Source: Streptomyces sp. NBC_01478 (GTDB lineage: Bacteria > Actinomycetota > Actinomycetes > Streptomycetales > Streptomycetaceae). From it: a DNA stretch of 64,000 nt. Positions 15,355-23,622 of this stretch are shown here, piece after piece. Under the pieces are notes generated by a model. It was not told where the DNA came from. It saw only the letters and a program-made list of their open reading frames with translations, and ran no database searches. How positions within the stretch are numbered: the first letter of the stretch is position 1; every line of letters begins with the position of its first letter. A program made the translations under genes and the position numbers. The DNA is taken from assembly GCF_036227225.1 (NCBI RefSeq), contig NZ_CP109444.1, positions 7,421,501-7,485,500 of the forward strand, written 5' to 3'.

Positions 15355-16659
15355 TCAGTGGACGGACTTCAGCGCGCTCTCGACGCCGGCCACGACCGTA
15401 CGTGCCTGGTGTTCCACCTGGTGGTGGACGGGTACCCAGCGCACCCGCAGCGCCTCCTCGGCGTCCGCGCACCATGCGGTGAACAGCCCGTCCAGCTCGC
15501 GGTAGAGCGTCGGGGCGGCCCGGTCGTCCGATGCGCGCAGGAGCCGTAGCAGAAGGCCGGCCGCGCGGATCGGCTGGCGGCGGGCCACGATGTTCAGGGC
15601 CGAGACCTGGGCCGTCGTCAATCGTCGCGGGTCGTCGGCGGACTGGCGGGCGAGTGGTTCCCAGGAGGTGGCGACCATGTCGTAGAGGCCGGCGGCCATC
15701 CACTCCAGTACGCGTCTGAGCGGGTCGTCCTGGGGTGCGGGCAGGAAGGCGCGTGCCTTTTCGAGTACGGCGGTCACCTGGCGTCCGCCGGTCAGGACCA
15801 GGTCGGCCAGGTCGCGGAGCGCGCGTCCGGCCTCCGGGTACGGGGTCAGGTCCTGGGCCAAGTCGCTTGCCCACATGGGGACTTCGACGATCGCGGTGAC
15901 ACCGCCGTACCGCAGGGGTGCGCACCAGGTGGACGCCCCGATGTTCTCCGAACCGGCCGCCAGGCGTGCGGTGCCGTCCGGCGGGGGCAGGACGTAGACG
16001 GCGGGGCTGGGGTTCTCCCAGAACAGGGCGTCGTACGTGCCGTGTTGGAGGGGGATGCCGAGTTCCGCGGCGGATCTCCGGAAGGGCGTGGCCAGTTCGG
16101 GGAGGTCGCGGGTCAACTGGACCCAGCTACCGCCCACATCGGTGCTGTGCAGGGAGCACTGGAGGAACGGGCGCAGCTCGTCGATGAGCTCGAACAGGGC
16201 CTGGCTCTCCGGGAGTTGGCTGGAGACGATCGGTGCCCATTCCGGTTGCTCCGCGGCGATCGGGCGGTAGGTGGCGCGGTAGTAGCTCCGGAGGGTGGGG
16301 GTGGTGGGGTCGGCCGTGGCCCCCTCGGCTCCGGCCTCGCTCAGGGCGGCGCCGTCCGGGTCGAGGCACAGGACGATGTCCCAGGTGACGAGGGCGGGGT
16401 CGGTCGCCGTGGACAGGCGGTCGCCGCGTGCCACCTGCTCCGCGAGCACGAGCGCGGTCGCGCCGCCGACCGGCTCGTCGGGGTGCGGTCCGGCGACCAC
16501 GAGGACGTGGTGCGGTCCGTGTCCCACGGACAGCAGCAGGAGCGGGCGGCCCGCGCGGGACGTACCGATCCGGCGCAGTCGGCAGGCTCCGGGGTGCCGG
16601 GAGACCAGGTGCCGCGCCGCCTCGGTGACCTCGGCGACGGTGGGGTAACGGTTCGTCAT
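15355..16659 (-). CDS. M14-family zinc carboxypeptidase-like protein
   Basis: 434 aa from the ATG at 16659 (an ATG at 16668 is also possible; upstream sequence is not protein-like). The M14 zinc motif is visible as GPHPDEP with H59 and E62, and the second His ligand in SLHSTDVGGSW. The catalytic Glu is probably in IVEVPMW. The first 120 residues fit the M14 peptidase core, and the C-terminal 170 residues are an all-helical extension of unknown role. There is no signal peptide, so it should act in the cytoplasm, perhaps on cell-wall-derived or modified peptides. It converges with tetR with only 18 bp between the two stops. Confidence 0.78.
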   Translation of the reverse strand: MTNRYPTVAEVTEAARHLVSRHPGACRLRRIGTSRAGRPLLLLSVGHGPHHVLVVAGPHPDEPVGGATALVLAEQVARGDRLSTATDPALVTWDIVLCLDPDGAALSEAGAEGATADPTTPTLRSYYRATYRPIAAEQPEWAPIVSSQLPESQALFELIDELRPFLQCSLHSTDVGGSWVQLTRDLPELATPFRRSAAELGIPLQHGTYDALFWENPSPAVYVLPPPDGTARLAAGSENIGASTWCAPLRYGGVTAIVEVPMWASDLAQDLTPYPEAGRALRDLADLVLTGGRQVTAVLEKARAFLPAPQDDPLRRVLEWMAAGLYDMVATSWEPLARQSADDPRRLTTAQVSALNIVARRQPIRAAGLLLRLLRASDDRAAPTLYRELDGLFTAWCADAEEALRVRWVPVHHQVEHQARTVVAGVESALKSVH

Positions 16660-16668
16660 GCGAGCCAT

Positions 16669-16976
16669 CGTGTAAGTCGTGTGACGGTTGTCAATGACGC
16701 CCCAGGGAGCCTCGACCGCAAGATCGAGGCATTCTTCGAAACATTCGAGCGAAATCATTCGACGGCTGGATCTCAATCTCCCGCTATTTGTTGGGAGTTC
16801 TCCGCCGTGAATCGTTCCATGTGGTGTGTGAGCTGCGGAATTCGATGAGATGCCTGGCGTTGAGAGGCAGCGAATATTTCGTTCTCGACACCGAAACTAT
16901 TGACAGTTGACAGGGGCAGGCCAACACTGACGCCGTCGTGACCGTGTTGCCACCAGGACGAGGAGGAAACACCCCC
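16669..16976 (+). promoter_or_regulatory. Xylanase promoter region with several CGAAA-type boxes
   Basis: This roughly 300-bp gap holds no gene. Boxes close to CGAAACTTTCG, the palindrome I recall upstream of actinomycete xylanase genes, occur repeatedly: CGAAACATTCG at 16737-16747 (10 of 11), CGAAATCATTCG at 16750-16761, CGAATATTTCG at 16871-16881 (9 of 11) and CGAAACTATTG at 16892-16902 (9 of 11). TTGACAG at 16900 could be a -35 element. AGGAGGA at 16960-16966 is the ribosome-binding site. Confidence 0.6.
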
Positions 16977-17618
16977 ATGAAAAAGGCACCCGCACTGCTG
17001 CTGGCCTTCCTGGCGATGATGACCCTGCCCGGCACCGCCCGTGCCGACACGGTCGTCACCACGAACCAGACCGGTACCAACAACGGCTACTACTACTCGT
17101 TCTGGACCGACTCCCAAGGGTCGGTCTCCATGAATCTCGGCTCCGGCGGCGCCTACGGCACCACGTGGAGCAACACCGGAAACTTCGTCGCGGGCAAGGG
17201 CTGGAGCACCGGCGGCCGCCGGAGCGTGACGTACTCGGGGACCTTCACCCCGTCCGGCAACGGCTATCTGTCGCTCTACGGCTGGACGTCGAGCCCGCTC
17301 GTCGAGTACTACGTCGTCGACAACTGGGGCACCTACCGGCCCACGGGCACGTACAAGGGCACCGTCACCAGTGACGGCGGGACGTACGACATCTACAAGA
17401 CGACGCGGTACAACGCCCCCTCCGTGGAAGGCACCAAGACCTTCGACCAGTACTGGAGCGTCCGGCAGACGAAGCGCACCGGCGGCACCATCACCACCGG
17501 CAACCACTTCGACGCCTGGGCCCGCGCCGGAATGCCGCTCGGCGCCTTCCGCTACTACATGATCCTCGCGACCGAGGGCTACCAGAGCAGCGGCAGATCC
17601 AGCATCACCGTGAGCTGA
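16977..17618 (+). CDS. Secreted GH11 endo-1,4-beta-xylanase
   Basis: 213 aa from ATG 16977. A Sec signal peptide ([19 protein letters not shown], then ARA) is followed by a single GH11 jelly-roll domain of about 190 residues with no carbohydrate-binding module. The nucleophile Glu is E110 in [13 protein letters not shown] and the acid/base Glu is E200 in [11 protein letters not shown]. Other GH11 hallmarks are [14 protein letters not shown] and DQYWSVR. It hydrolyses the xylan backbone outside the cell. It is followed after 37 bp by a CE4 esterase gene, the arrangement known for xylanase/acetylxylan esterase operons in Streptomyces. CGAAA-type boxes upstream suggest xylan-dependent control. 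Confidence 0.96.
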   Translation: MKKAPALLLAFLAMMTLPGTARADTVVTTNQTGTNNGYYYSFWTDSQGSVSMNLGSGGAYGTTWSNTGNFVAGKGWSTGGRRSVTYSGTFTPSGNGYLSLYGWTSSPLVEYYVVDNWGTYRPTGTYKGTVTSDGGTYDIYKTTRYNAPSVEGTKTFDQYWSVRQTKRTGGTITTGNHFDAWARAGMPLGAFRYYMILATEGYQSSGRSSITVS

Positions 17619-17655
17619 CCACCCCCCAACTCCCGATGCCGGAGGAGCACTTCAC

Positions 17656-18351
17656 ATGAAACCCGCATCGTTACGACCCCTGGTCACCCGGCAGGTCACC
17701 GGGCTGGCCGTCCTCGCCCTGGCCGCCGCCGGCACCCTCGCCGTCGGCGTGAACACCCCTGCGCGGGCCGCCACTTGCGGCGGCTACGTCGGGCTCACCT
17801 TCGACGACGGCCCGTCCGGCAACACACCCACCCTCCTCAACGCGCTGAAGCAGAACGGTCTTCGGGCCACGATGTTCAACGAGGGCCAGTACGCGGCCAC
17901 TTACCCCGCGCAGGTCAAGGCGCAGGTCACCGCCGGGATGTGGGTCGGCAACCACAGCTACACCCACCCGCACCTCACCCAGCAGACCCAGGCGACGATC
18001 GACTCGGAGATCGCCCGCACCCAGCGGGCCGTCGCGGCCGCGGGCGGCGGCACCCCCAGGCTCTTCCGCCCGCCGTACGGCGAGACCAACGCGACGGTGA
18101 AGGCCGTAGCGACGAAGTACGGTCTGACGCAGATCATCTGGGACGTCGACTCGCAGGACTGGAACGGCGCGAGCGCCGACGCGATCGTCGCGGCGGCCGG
18201 CCGGCTCACCAACGGCCAGATCATCCTCATGCACGACTGGCCGGCCAACACGGTCACGGCGATCCCGCGCATCGCGCAAGGGCTGGCGGCCCGTGGTCTG
18301 TGCGCCGGGATGATCTCGCCGCAGACGGGGCGAGCGGTCGCCCCCGGATAG
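17656..18351 (+). CDS. Secreted CE4 polysaccharide deacetylase, probable acetylxylan esterase
   Basis: 231 aa, with an N-terminal signal peptide ending near NTPARAA. The NodB motifs are complete: TFDDGPS with D50 and D51, HSYTHPH with metal ligands H100 and H104, RPPYG, DVDSQDW, and LMHDW near the C-terminus. CE4 enzymes remove N- or O-acetyl groups from chitin, peptidoglycan or xylan. Downstream position to a GH11 xylanase (37-bp gap, own GGAG ribosome-binding site) points to xylan deacetylation. Chitin or peptidoglycan activity is the alternative. No binding module is attached. Confidence 0.93.
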   Translation: MKPASLRPLVTRQVTGLAVLALAAAGTLAVGVNTPARAATCGGYVGLTFDDGPSGNTPTLLNALKQNGLRATMFNEGQYAATYPAQVKAQVTAGMWVGNHSYTHPHLTQQTQATIDSEIARTQRAVAAAGGGTPRLFRPPYGETNATVKAVATKYGLTQIIWDVDSQDWNGASADAIVAAAGRLTNGQIILMHDWPANTVTAIPRIAQGLAARGLCAGMISPQTGRAVAPG

Positions 18352-18410
18352 CGGCCGCCGCGCCGCCCGTACCACCCCCGTACCCCTCTGGCCAGGGTAT
18401 TGACCTGCGC

Positions 18411-18428
18411 TTTCAGGTTGTGTTCAGG
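18411..18428 (+). promoter_or_regulatory. Direct-repeat motif upstream of the COG4705 gene
   Basis: TTTCAGGTTGTGTTCAGG holds two TTCAGG copies 11 bp apart, the usual geometry for OmpR-type response regulators. A nearly identical copy (TCAGGATGTGTTCAGG) lies at 20930-20945 before the broken paralogue. Confidence 0.6.
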
Positions 18429-18524
18429 CTCGGAGGGGTCTCGGGCAACTCATGCACCGGAAGCCCCAAAGCTCTGGCAAAGGGGTCTGGGGCAACCGCC
18501 GTTCGCCGTGTCATCGTGCCTGCC

Positions 18525-19316
18525 ATGACGACGGATCACCTCACTCACGACCGGCCTTCGCGCCGCATCCGGCACGCGGCGAGCAAGGTGCCGGAGGTGA
18601 CCGTCTACTTCTGGATCATCAAGGTGCTGACGACCGGCATGGGGGAGACCGCCTCCGACTTCCTGGCCCATGCGTTCGGCCCGATCCCCGCCGTCGGGCT
18701 CGGCGGCATCGCCCTGGTGGCCGCCCTGGCCGCGCAGTTCGCCGTCCGGCGGTACGTGGCCTGGATCTACTGGACGGCGATCGTCATGGTCAGCGTGTTC
18801 GGCACGATGGCCGCCGACGTCCTGCACGTCGGCCTCGGAGTGCCGTACGCGCTCTCCACGCCGTTCTTCCTGGCCGTGCTGGCCGCCGTCTTCGCCCTCT
18901 GGTACCGCAGCGAGGGCACCCTGTCGATCCACAGCATCCACACCCGGCGCCGCGAGGTCTTCTACTGGGCCACCGTGCTCGCCACGTTCGCGCTGGGCAC
19001 GGCCTGCGGGGACCTCACGGCCACGATCGGCCTGGGCTATCTGGGCTCCGCCTTCCTGTACGGCGCCGCGATCGCGGTTCCGGCCCTCGCGCACCGGTGG
19101 GGCGGGCTGAACGCGGTGGCCGCGTTCTGGGCGGCGTACGTCCTCACCCGCCCGCTCGGCGCCTCCGTCGCCGACTGGATGGCCGTCGGTCACCAACGGG
19201 GCGGTCTCGACTGGGGACTTGGGCCGGTCACGCTCGCCTGGACGGTGGCCATCCTCGGCTTCGTCGGCTACCTCGCCGTCTCCCGCAAGGACGTACGGCA
19301 CGACGCCCTGGCGTGA
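18525..19316 (+). CDS. COG4705-type multi-pass membrane protein
   Basis: 263 aa with about seven membrane helices. It begins KVPEVTVYFWIIKVLTTGMG and contains the repeated pattern WYRSEGTLSIHSIHTRRREVFYWATVL, ALGTACGDL and YVLTRPLGASVADW, all typical of COG4705 membrane-anchored proteins. These are often encoded next to two-component systems in actinomycetes; the transported or sensed substrate is not established. This copy is intact, whereas a paralogue 1.6 kb downstream is broken. A TTCAGG direct repeat sits about 100 bp upstream and may bind the neighbouring response regulator. The end abuts the remnant of a histidine kinase gene on the other strand. Confidence 0.85.
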   Translation: MTTDHLTHDRPSRRIRHAASKVPEVTVYFWIIKVLTTGMGETASDFLAHAFGPIPAVGLGGIALVAALAAQFAVRRYVAWIYWTAIVMVSVFGTMAADVLHVGLGVPYALSTPFFLAVLAAVFALWYRSEGTLSIHSIHTRRREVFYWATVLATFALGTACGDLTATIGLGYLGSAFLYGAAIAVPALAHRWGGLNAVAAFWAAYVLTRPLGASVADWMAVGHQRGGLDWGLGPVTLAWTVAILGFVGYLAVSRKDVRHDALA

Positions 19317-20160
19317 GATCGACGCGGACGCCGCCGGATGCCTGGTGGGCGCGGACGGTGACCGTGGTGACGGCGTAGCGGCAGGCGTTGGCGAGGAGCG
19401 GGCTGACGACGCGTCCGAGGGGGGCGGGCGGGACTCCGGCCACGAGGTGCGGGCCGTCCGCCGTGACCGTCAAGTGCCTTGGTGCGTACGGCACTTCGGT
19501 CAGCGCGCGCAGTACCGGCAGCACCTCGGCCGTGCCCGGTGCGGTGAGGGTGCCGGCGCGGGGGCGGGCCTGCCACCAGTGGCCTGGTCGGTCATCGTGC
19601 GGACGGGGCGCAGCGCGCGGCCGACCGCCGGCCGGGTCGGGGCGTAGGTGCAGGCGAGCATGAGGGCGTCCAGGGCGAGCGACCCCAGGAGCAGGGTGTC
19701 GGCCGAACTCCGGTACGGGGAGAGGTCAAGCGCGGTGAAGACGGTGGCCCGGCTCCCCGACCCGGGGACCGGCTGCGTGCAGAGCCGTAGGAGACGCCGG
19801 ACCGTGGCGGTGACGCACCGCCGGCCGCGTGGGTCAACCGGCCTGCGGCGGGCGGCTGTTCCAGCAGATGCCGGCCGGCGTAGATCCAGACGTTGGTGTC
19901 GAGGGCGCGTCGTTCGCACTCTCCAGGACCCGCACCCTCGTGCCCCTGGTGTCGACGGCCGTCGCGACGGCGGCGGCGCGGGTGCGCAGCTCGTCGTCCG
20001 CCTGGTGCTGGAGGCGGTACCGGGCAACGGAGTTGAACGCCCCGGTGAGGACCGGCATCAGCAGCGCGACGAGGGAGAGTCGGCCGCGGAGAGCGCGGGG
20101 TGCCAGGCGGTTCCGGGCGGAGGTTCCGGACGGAGGCCGTGGAGGGCCCGGGCCGGCGGC
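19316..20160 (-). pseudogene. Broken sensor histidine kinase gene
   Basis: Pieces of a membrane histidine kinase appear in order but in different frames. First comes an N-terminal membrane segment (RGRLSLVALLMPVLTGAF, then ARYRLQHQADDELRTRAAAV), then LDTNVWIYAGRHLLEQ. The second membrane segment and HAMP start follow (LLLGSLALDALMLACTYA, then RPAVGRALRPVRTMTD), and finally part of the ATPase N-box (RVVSPLLANACRYAVTTV). The H-box with the phospho-accepting His and the G-boxes are missing, so there are at least two frameshifts and one internal deletion. It begins about 10 bp after the response regulator stop, where an intact partner would be expected. It cannot make a working kinase. Confidence 0.85.
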
Positions 20161-20169
20161 GGACCCCGT

Positions 20170-20832
20170 TCACGACAGCCGGTGTCCGACCCCGCGGGCC
20201 GTGCCGATCGTGCGGGTGCTGCCCGTCTCCCGGAGTTTTCGGCGCAGCCGGGTCAGGTACTGGTCGAGGGTGTTGTCGTGGACCTGGGCGCCTTCGGGCC
20301 AGCCCGCGCGGATCAGTTCGCGGCGGGTGACGATGCCGCCGGAGGCCGCCATGAGCGTGGCCAGGAGGCGGAACTCGGTCGGCGTCAGGTCGACCCGGGT
20401 GTCGCGGACGTCGACCGTGTGCCGGACGGCGTCCAGGGCCAGGTCTCCCGCCGTGGCGGTGGGCGGTGGCGCCGCCCGTCTGAGGGCCGCCCGCAGGCGG
20501 GCGGCGAGTTCGGCGAGGTGGAACGGCTTGGGCAGATAGTCGTCGCCCCCGGCGGAGAACCCGGACAGCCGGTCGGGCAGCCGGTGATGCGCGCTGAGGA
20601 AGATGACCGGGGAGCGGAATCCGTTCGCCCGCATCGCCTGGCACACGTCCCGCCCGTCGGCGTCGGGCAGTCCGATGTCGAGTACGGCGGCGGAGACGTC
20701 GGCGGTGGCCAGGCGCAGGGCGGTCGCGCCGTCCGGGGCCGGGACGGTGTCGTAGTCCTCGTCCCGCAGCCCGCGCATCAGCACGTCCCGCAGGGCGTGA
20801 TCGTCCTCGACGACCAGGATGGTCCGGCGCAT
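20170..20832 (-). CDS. OmpR-family response regulator (orphaned)
   Basis: 220 aa. The receiver domain (residues 1-115) has the acidic pair EDD, the phospho-Asp in AAVLDIGLPD, the switch Ser in VIFLSAHH and the Lys in YLPKPF. A winged-helix DNA-binding domain follows, with LTPTEFRLLATL and HDNTLDQYLTRLRRKLRE. It looks intact, but the kinase gene that should follow it is wrecked, so it must be phosphorylated by another kinase or act without one. Likely targets are the two COG4705 genes on either side, which share a TTCAGG direct repeat, and its own promoter with TGTAGAC repeats. Confidence 0.92.
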   Translation of the reverse strand: MRRTILVVEDDHALRDVLMRGLRDEDYDTVPAPDGATALRLATADVSAAVLDIGLPDADGRDVCQAMRANGFRSPVIFLSAHHRLPDRLSGFSAGGDDYLPKPFHLAELAARLRAALRRAAPPPTATAGDLALDAVRHTVDVRDTRVDLTPTEFRLLATLMAASGGIVTRRELIRAGWPEGAQVHDNTLDQYLTRLRRKLRETGSTRTIGTARGVGHRLS

Positions 20833-20863
20833 GGTCCTCCCTGACTCCGCCGACGTACGGTGA

Positions 20864-20898
20864 CTACAATCCTGTAGACGGTCTACGGAACTGTAGAC
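20864..20898. promoter_or_regulatory. Cluster of GTAGAC half-sites upstream of the response regulator
   Basis: CTACA-ATCC-TGTAG (20864-20877), GTAGAC-G-GTCTAC (20874-20886) and GTCTAC-N6-GTAGAC (20881-20898) overlap as three perfect inverted repeats, 32 bp from the response regulator start. TACA/TGTA dyads resemble BlaI/CopY-type operators. No such regulator is encoded in the window. Confidence 0.65.
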
Positions 20899-20929
20899 GA
20901 TGCCGGTGCGGGAGCGCGCCGTACGGCGG

Positions 20930-20945
20930 TCAGGATGTGTTCAGG
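20930..20945 (+). promoter_or_regulatory. Second copy of the TTCAGG direct repeat
   Basis: TCAGGATGTGTTCAGG differs at one position from 18413-18428. It runs directly into the truncated COG4705 coding sequence, so a deletion probably joined the promoter to the gene body. Confidence 0.6.
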
Positions 20946-21492
20946 TGTCCACGACGGTCGGCGAGACCGCGGCCGACCTGCTGAACGAGAAGGCCGGCCC
21001 GGGCCTGACCGGCGTGCCGCTGGAGACGAGCACCGCGGTGTTCGCCGTCGCCCTCGTGGCCGTGTTCGTGGTCCGGTACCGGCGGGAGGGCACGCTGTCC
21101 GTCCACAGCGTCGACACCATCGGCCGCGAGGCCTGCTACTGGCTCGCCGTGCTGTTCACCTTCGCGTTGGGCACCGCCGCCTGCGACCTGGTCTCCGAGC
21201 GGATGAACCTCGGCTACCGGCTGTCCGGCGTCCTGTTCGCCCTGGCCATCGGGGCGGTCGCGGTCGCCCACTTCGCCCTCGGCCTGGACGCGGTGCGCGG
21301 CTTCTGGATCGCCTGCGTCCTCACCCGCCCGCCGGGCGCCTCGTCGGCGACTACCTTTCCCGGCCGACCGGCGACGGCGGCCTCGGCTTCGGCACCGTCG
21401 TCACGAGCGTGCTGTTCCTGGCGGTCGTCCTCGGACCGGTGGTGTACCTCGGGGCGACCCGCAGGGACGTCATCGACCGAAGGCCGTCATGA
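20945..21492 (+). pseudogene. Truncated and frameshifted COG4705 paralogue
   Basis: The frame from GTG 20945 (VSTTVGETAADLLNEK) matches COG4705 proteins from their second block on. The first roughly 25 residues (normally KVPEVTVYFW-type) are missing and regulatory sequence abuts instead. Similarity continues through VRYRREGTLSVHSVD and FALGTAACDL to CVLTRPPGAS. It then breaks and resumes in the next frame as VGDYLSRPTGDGGLGFGTVV, ending RRDVIDRRPS. One missing G near 21345 (TCGTCGGC for TCGGTCGGC) explains the shift. Together with the dead kinase this shows decay of the whole locus. The 3' end overlaps the convergent gene by 23 bp. Confidence 0.85.
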
Positions 21493-22090
21493 TCGCCGGA
21501 GTCAGGGGGTGCCCGGCGAGGACGAGGCGGACGGCGTCGAGGGGGGCGCGGCACGCGTAGTAGTCCTCGAAGTAGGCCTGGATGAACTCCGGGGAGCGGT
21601 CGGTGAGGAGGCGGAAGAGGTGGGCGGCGCCGTCCGGGTCCGTGCGTCCGGCCGGGAAGTCGATGGCCGAGCCGGTGCGCCAGGCGGTGTCGCCGGTCTC
21701 GCGCCACAGGCAGACGGTGACCGGAACGCCGCCGATGTCCTCGTCGTGGAAGGCGGGGTCGTGCAGCAACGGGAGCAGTACGGCGGGTACTTCGTCGACG
21801 ACACCGGGCCAGACCTCCCCGTCGTCCGTGCCGTACGGGCTCATCTCCGACTCGTGGTCGAAGCCGCGTACGAGCACGCCGGCCGGGGAGAAGGAGACGG
21901 AGAACTCGTCCCCGGAGCCGTTGTCCATCAAGGCCGCGTCCACGCCAGGGCCCCAGTCCAGGTCGAAGACGTACTCGCAGGACAGCGGATCGCCGCCGAT
22001 CAAGGCGTCCAGGAAGGCCAACGCCTGAAGATGGACGTGGAGTTCGGCGGGGTCGGGGAGGAGGGCGGCGACCTCGTGCACGGTGCTCAT
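21470..22090 (-). CDS. Uncharacterised acidic cytoplasmic protein
   Basis: 206 aa from the ATG at 22090; the frame extends further upstream, but those residues are Arg/Ser/Gly-rich and unlike protein. The sequence is acidic and globular, with AELHVHLQALAFLDALIG near the start and FFDLDW-like, VCLWRETGDTAWRT and PEFIQAYFEDYYACRAPLDAV further on. There are no membrane segments and no motif I recognise. It is probably a conserved actinomycete hypothetical. It ends inside the last codons of the broken COG4705 gene on the other strand and follows the FAD oxidoreductase gene with a 40-bp gap. Confidence 0.7.
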   Translation of the reverse strand: MSTVHEVAALLPDPAELHVHLQALAFLDALIGGDPLSCEYVFDLDWGPGVDAALMDNGSGDEFSVSFSPAGVLVRGFDHESEMSPYGTDDGEVWPGVVDEVPAVLLPLLHDPAFHDEDIGGVPVTVCLWRETGDTAWRTGSAIDFPAGRTDPDGAAHLFRLLTDRSPEFIQAYFEDYYACRAPLDAVRLVLAGHPLTPAIMTAFGR

Positions 22091-22130
22091 GACGTCATGA
22101 AAGCAGCCGCCACCGACAATCCGGCCCCCA

Positions 22131-23558
22131 CTACCCGGTGACCCCGGGCAGCCGGATCTCCGCCTCGGCCAGCAACCGCCGCTCCTCACCCGTGAACGTC
22201 GGCCCGTCGAGCTGCGGCCGCGGCGGTCCCATGAGCGCCGCCGCGAGGACACCCGGCCGGAGCAGGGCCGTGCCGGGGGACTGGAGGGTCAGGACGTCCG
22301 TCATCGCGGTGGCCACGTGGTACGAGCCCGTGGCGGTGTGGGAGAGGCGGCTGACGTAGCGCTGGAGGAGGCGGTCGGCGGTGTTCGCGCTCTTGCCCTC
22401 TGTCGTCGCGTAGTGGATGTCCTGGCCCACGGCGAGACTCCAGGCGAGTTCGACAGGGCCCGCGACGGCCCGTTGCGCCTTGCGGGACAGGCCGTTGGTG
22501 AGGCCCAGGGAGGACAGTTGGGTGCGCAGTGCCACGGCGCCCAGGGCCGCCACCGACATGCCGTGGCCGTACACCGGGTTGAACGCGGCCACCGAGTCGC
22601 CCAGCGCCACCAGGCCCTCCGGCCAGGACGTGAGCCGTTCGTAGTAGTAGCGGCGGTTGACCGTGCTGTGGGTGACGGCGACGTCGGTGAGCGGCTCGGC
22701 GTGGGCCAGGAGGTCGGCGATGACGGGGTGGCGGAGCGTGCGGGCGTACGGCTCGAACTCGGCCGCCTCGCGGGTGGGTTGGGCACCCGGGGTGCCGATC
22801 AGGCTGACGTGCCAGCGGCCGTCCTCGATCGGGACGATGCCGCCGGTCCGGCCGGGTTCGCCCGTCCGCGGGTCGGCCTGGACGCTGATCACGGGCCAGT
22901 TGCGGGTGGGGACAGGGGCGCGGTAGACGCGGCTGGCGTACGCGATACCGGAGTCGATGCGGTCCTGGGCCAGGCCGGAGACGCCCAACTCGGCCAGCCA
23001 CTGCGGAGTGCGCGCCGCCTTCCCGGAGGCGTCGACGACGAGATCCGCGGTCAGGTCGCTCTCGGTGCCGTCCGCCGCGCGCAGCCGTACGCCGGTGACG
23101 CGGCGCGAACTCCCCAGCAGGGCTGTGACCTTGGTGTGCGGGCGCACCCTGACGCGCGGGTCCTTCAGCACCTGCCCGCGGACGACGGAGTCCGTGAGGT
23201 CGCGGCTCGCGGTGATCAGATAGTGGCTGTCCCGCTGCCAGCGCCGGTACCAGCCCTCGGGCGAGCAGATCAGCATGTTCGTCGTCATGGGCACCCGGTG
23301 GGCGCCGGCGGCCAGCAACTCCTTGACCGTGCCCGGCAGCAGCTCCTCGATCGCGTTCGCCCCACCGGACAACAGGACGTGGAAATGCGCCGCTTGGGGA
23401 ACACCGGGGCGTGCCTCGGGCCCCTCGGGCAGGTCGTGCGCCTCGATGATCTCGACGCTGTCCACGTGGTCCCGGACGGCGGCAGCGGCGAGCATGCCGG
23501 CGAGGCTGCCTCCGACGACGACGGCGCGGGTGGACATCCGGTGCGGTGATTCCGTCAT
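22131..23558 (-). CDS. FAD-dependent oxidoreductase (geranylgeranyl-reductase/halogenase-like flavoprotein)
   Basis: 475 aa. The dinucleotide motif VVVGGSLAGMLAAAAV lies near residue 11, and the second FAD motif GLVALGDSVAAFNPVYGHGMSVA near residue 330. The middle segment DLVVDASGKAARTPQWLAELG fits the FAD-binding monooxygenase clan. Halogenase-specific WxWxIP is absent, and the substrate is unknown. Neither ATG (23558 or 23537) has a clear ribosome-binding sequence, so the message may be leaderless. It sits between the hypothetical gene at 21470-22090 and an SsgA-like gene, all on the minus strand. Confidence 0.85.
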   Translation of the reverse strand: MTESPHRMSTRAVVVGGSLAGMLAAAAVRDHVDSVEIIEAHDLPEGPEARPGVPQAAHFHVLLSGGANAIEELLPGTVKELLAAGAHRVPMTTNMLICSPEGWYRRWQRDSHYLITASRDLTDSVVRGQVLKDPRVRVRPHTKVTALLGSSRRVTGVRLRAADGTESDLTADLVVDASGKAARTPQWLAELGVSGLAQDRIDSGIAYASRVYRAPVPTRNWPVISVQADPRTGEPGRTGGIVPIEDGRWHVSLIGTPGAQPTREAAEFEPYARTLRHPVIADLLAHAEPLTDVAVTHSTVNRRYYYERLTSWPEGLVALGDSVAAFNPVYGHGMSVAALGAVALRTQLSSLGLTNGLSRKAQRAVAGPVELAWSLAVGQDIHYATTEGKSANTADRLLQRYVSRLSHTATGSYHVATAMTDVLTLQSPGTALLRPGVLAAALMGPPRPQLDGPTFTGEERRLLAEAEIRLPGVTG

Positions 23559-23622
23559 GAGGTGAAGATAACAATCCCAACTTTCCGAGCAGGCGGGGAA
23601 GTTGACCGTCGCCCCCCGCCCG

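Noticed and set aside
18452..19378. Alternative 308-codon plus-strand frame over the intact COG4705 gene
   Set aside because: It is Arg/Pro/Gly-rich, whereas the overlapping frame shows clear membrane helices and family motifs.
20900..22141. A 413-codon plus-strand frame that seems to fuse a membrane protein to a long tail
   Set aside because: The first part is the truncated COG4705 gene. After the missing base near 21345 the frame runs antisense through the next gene and has no protein-like character.
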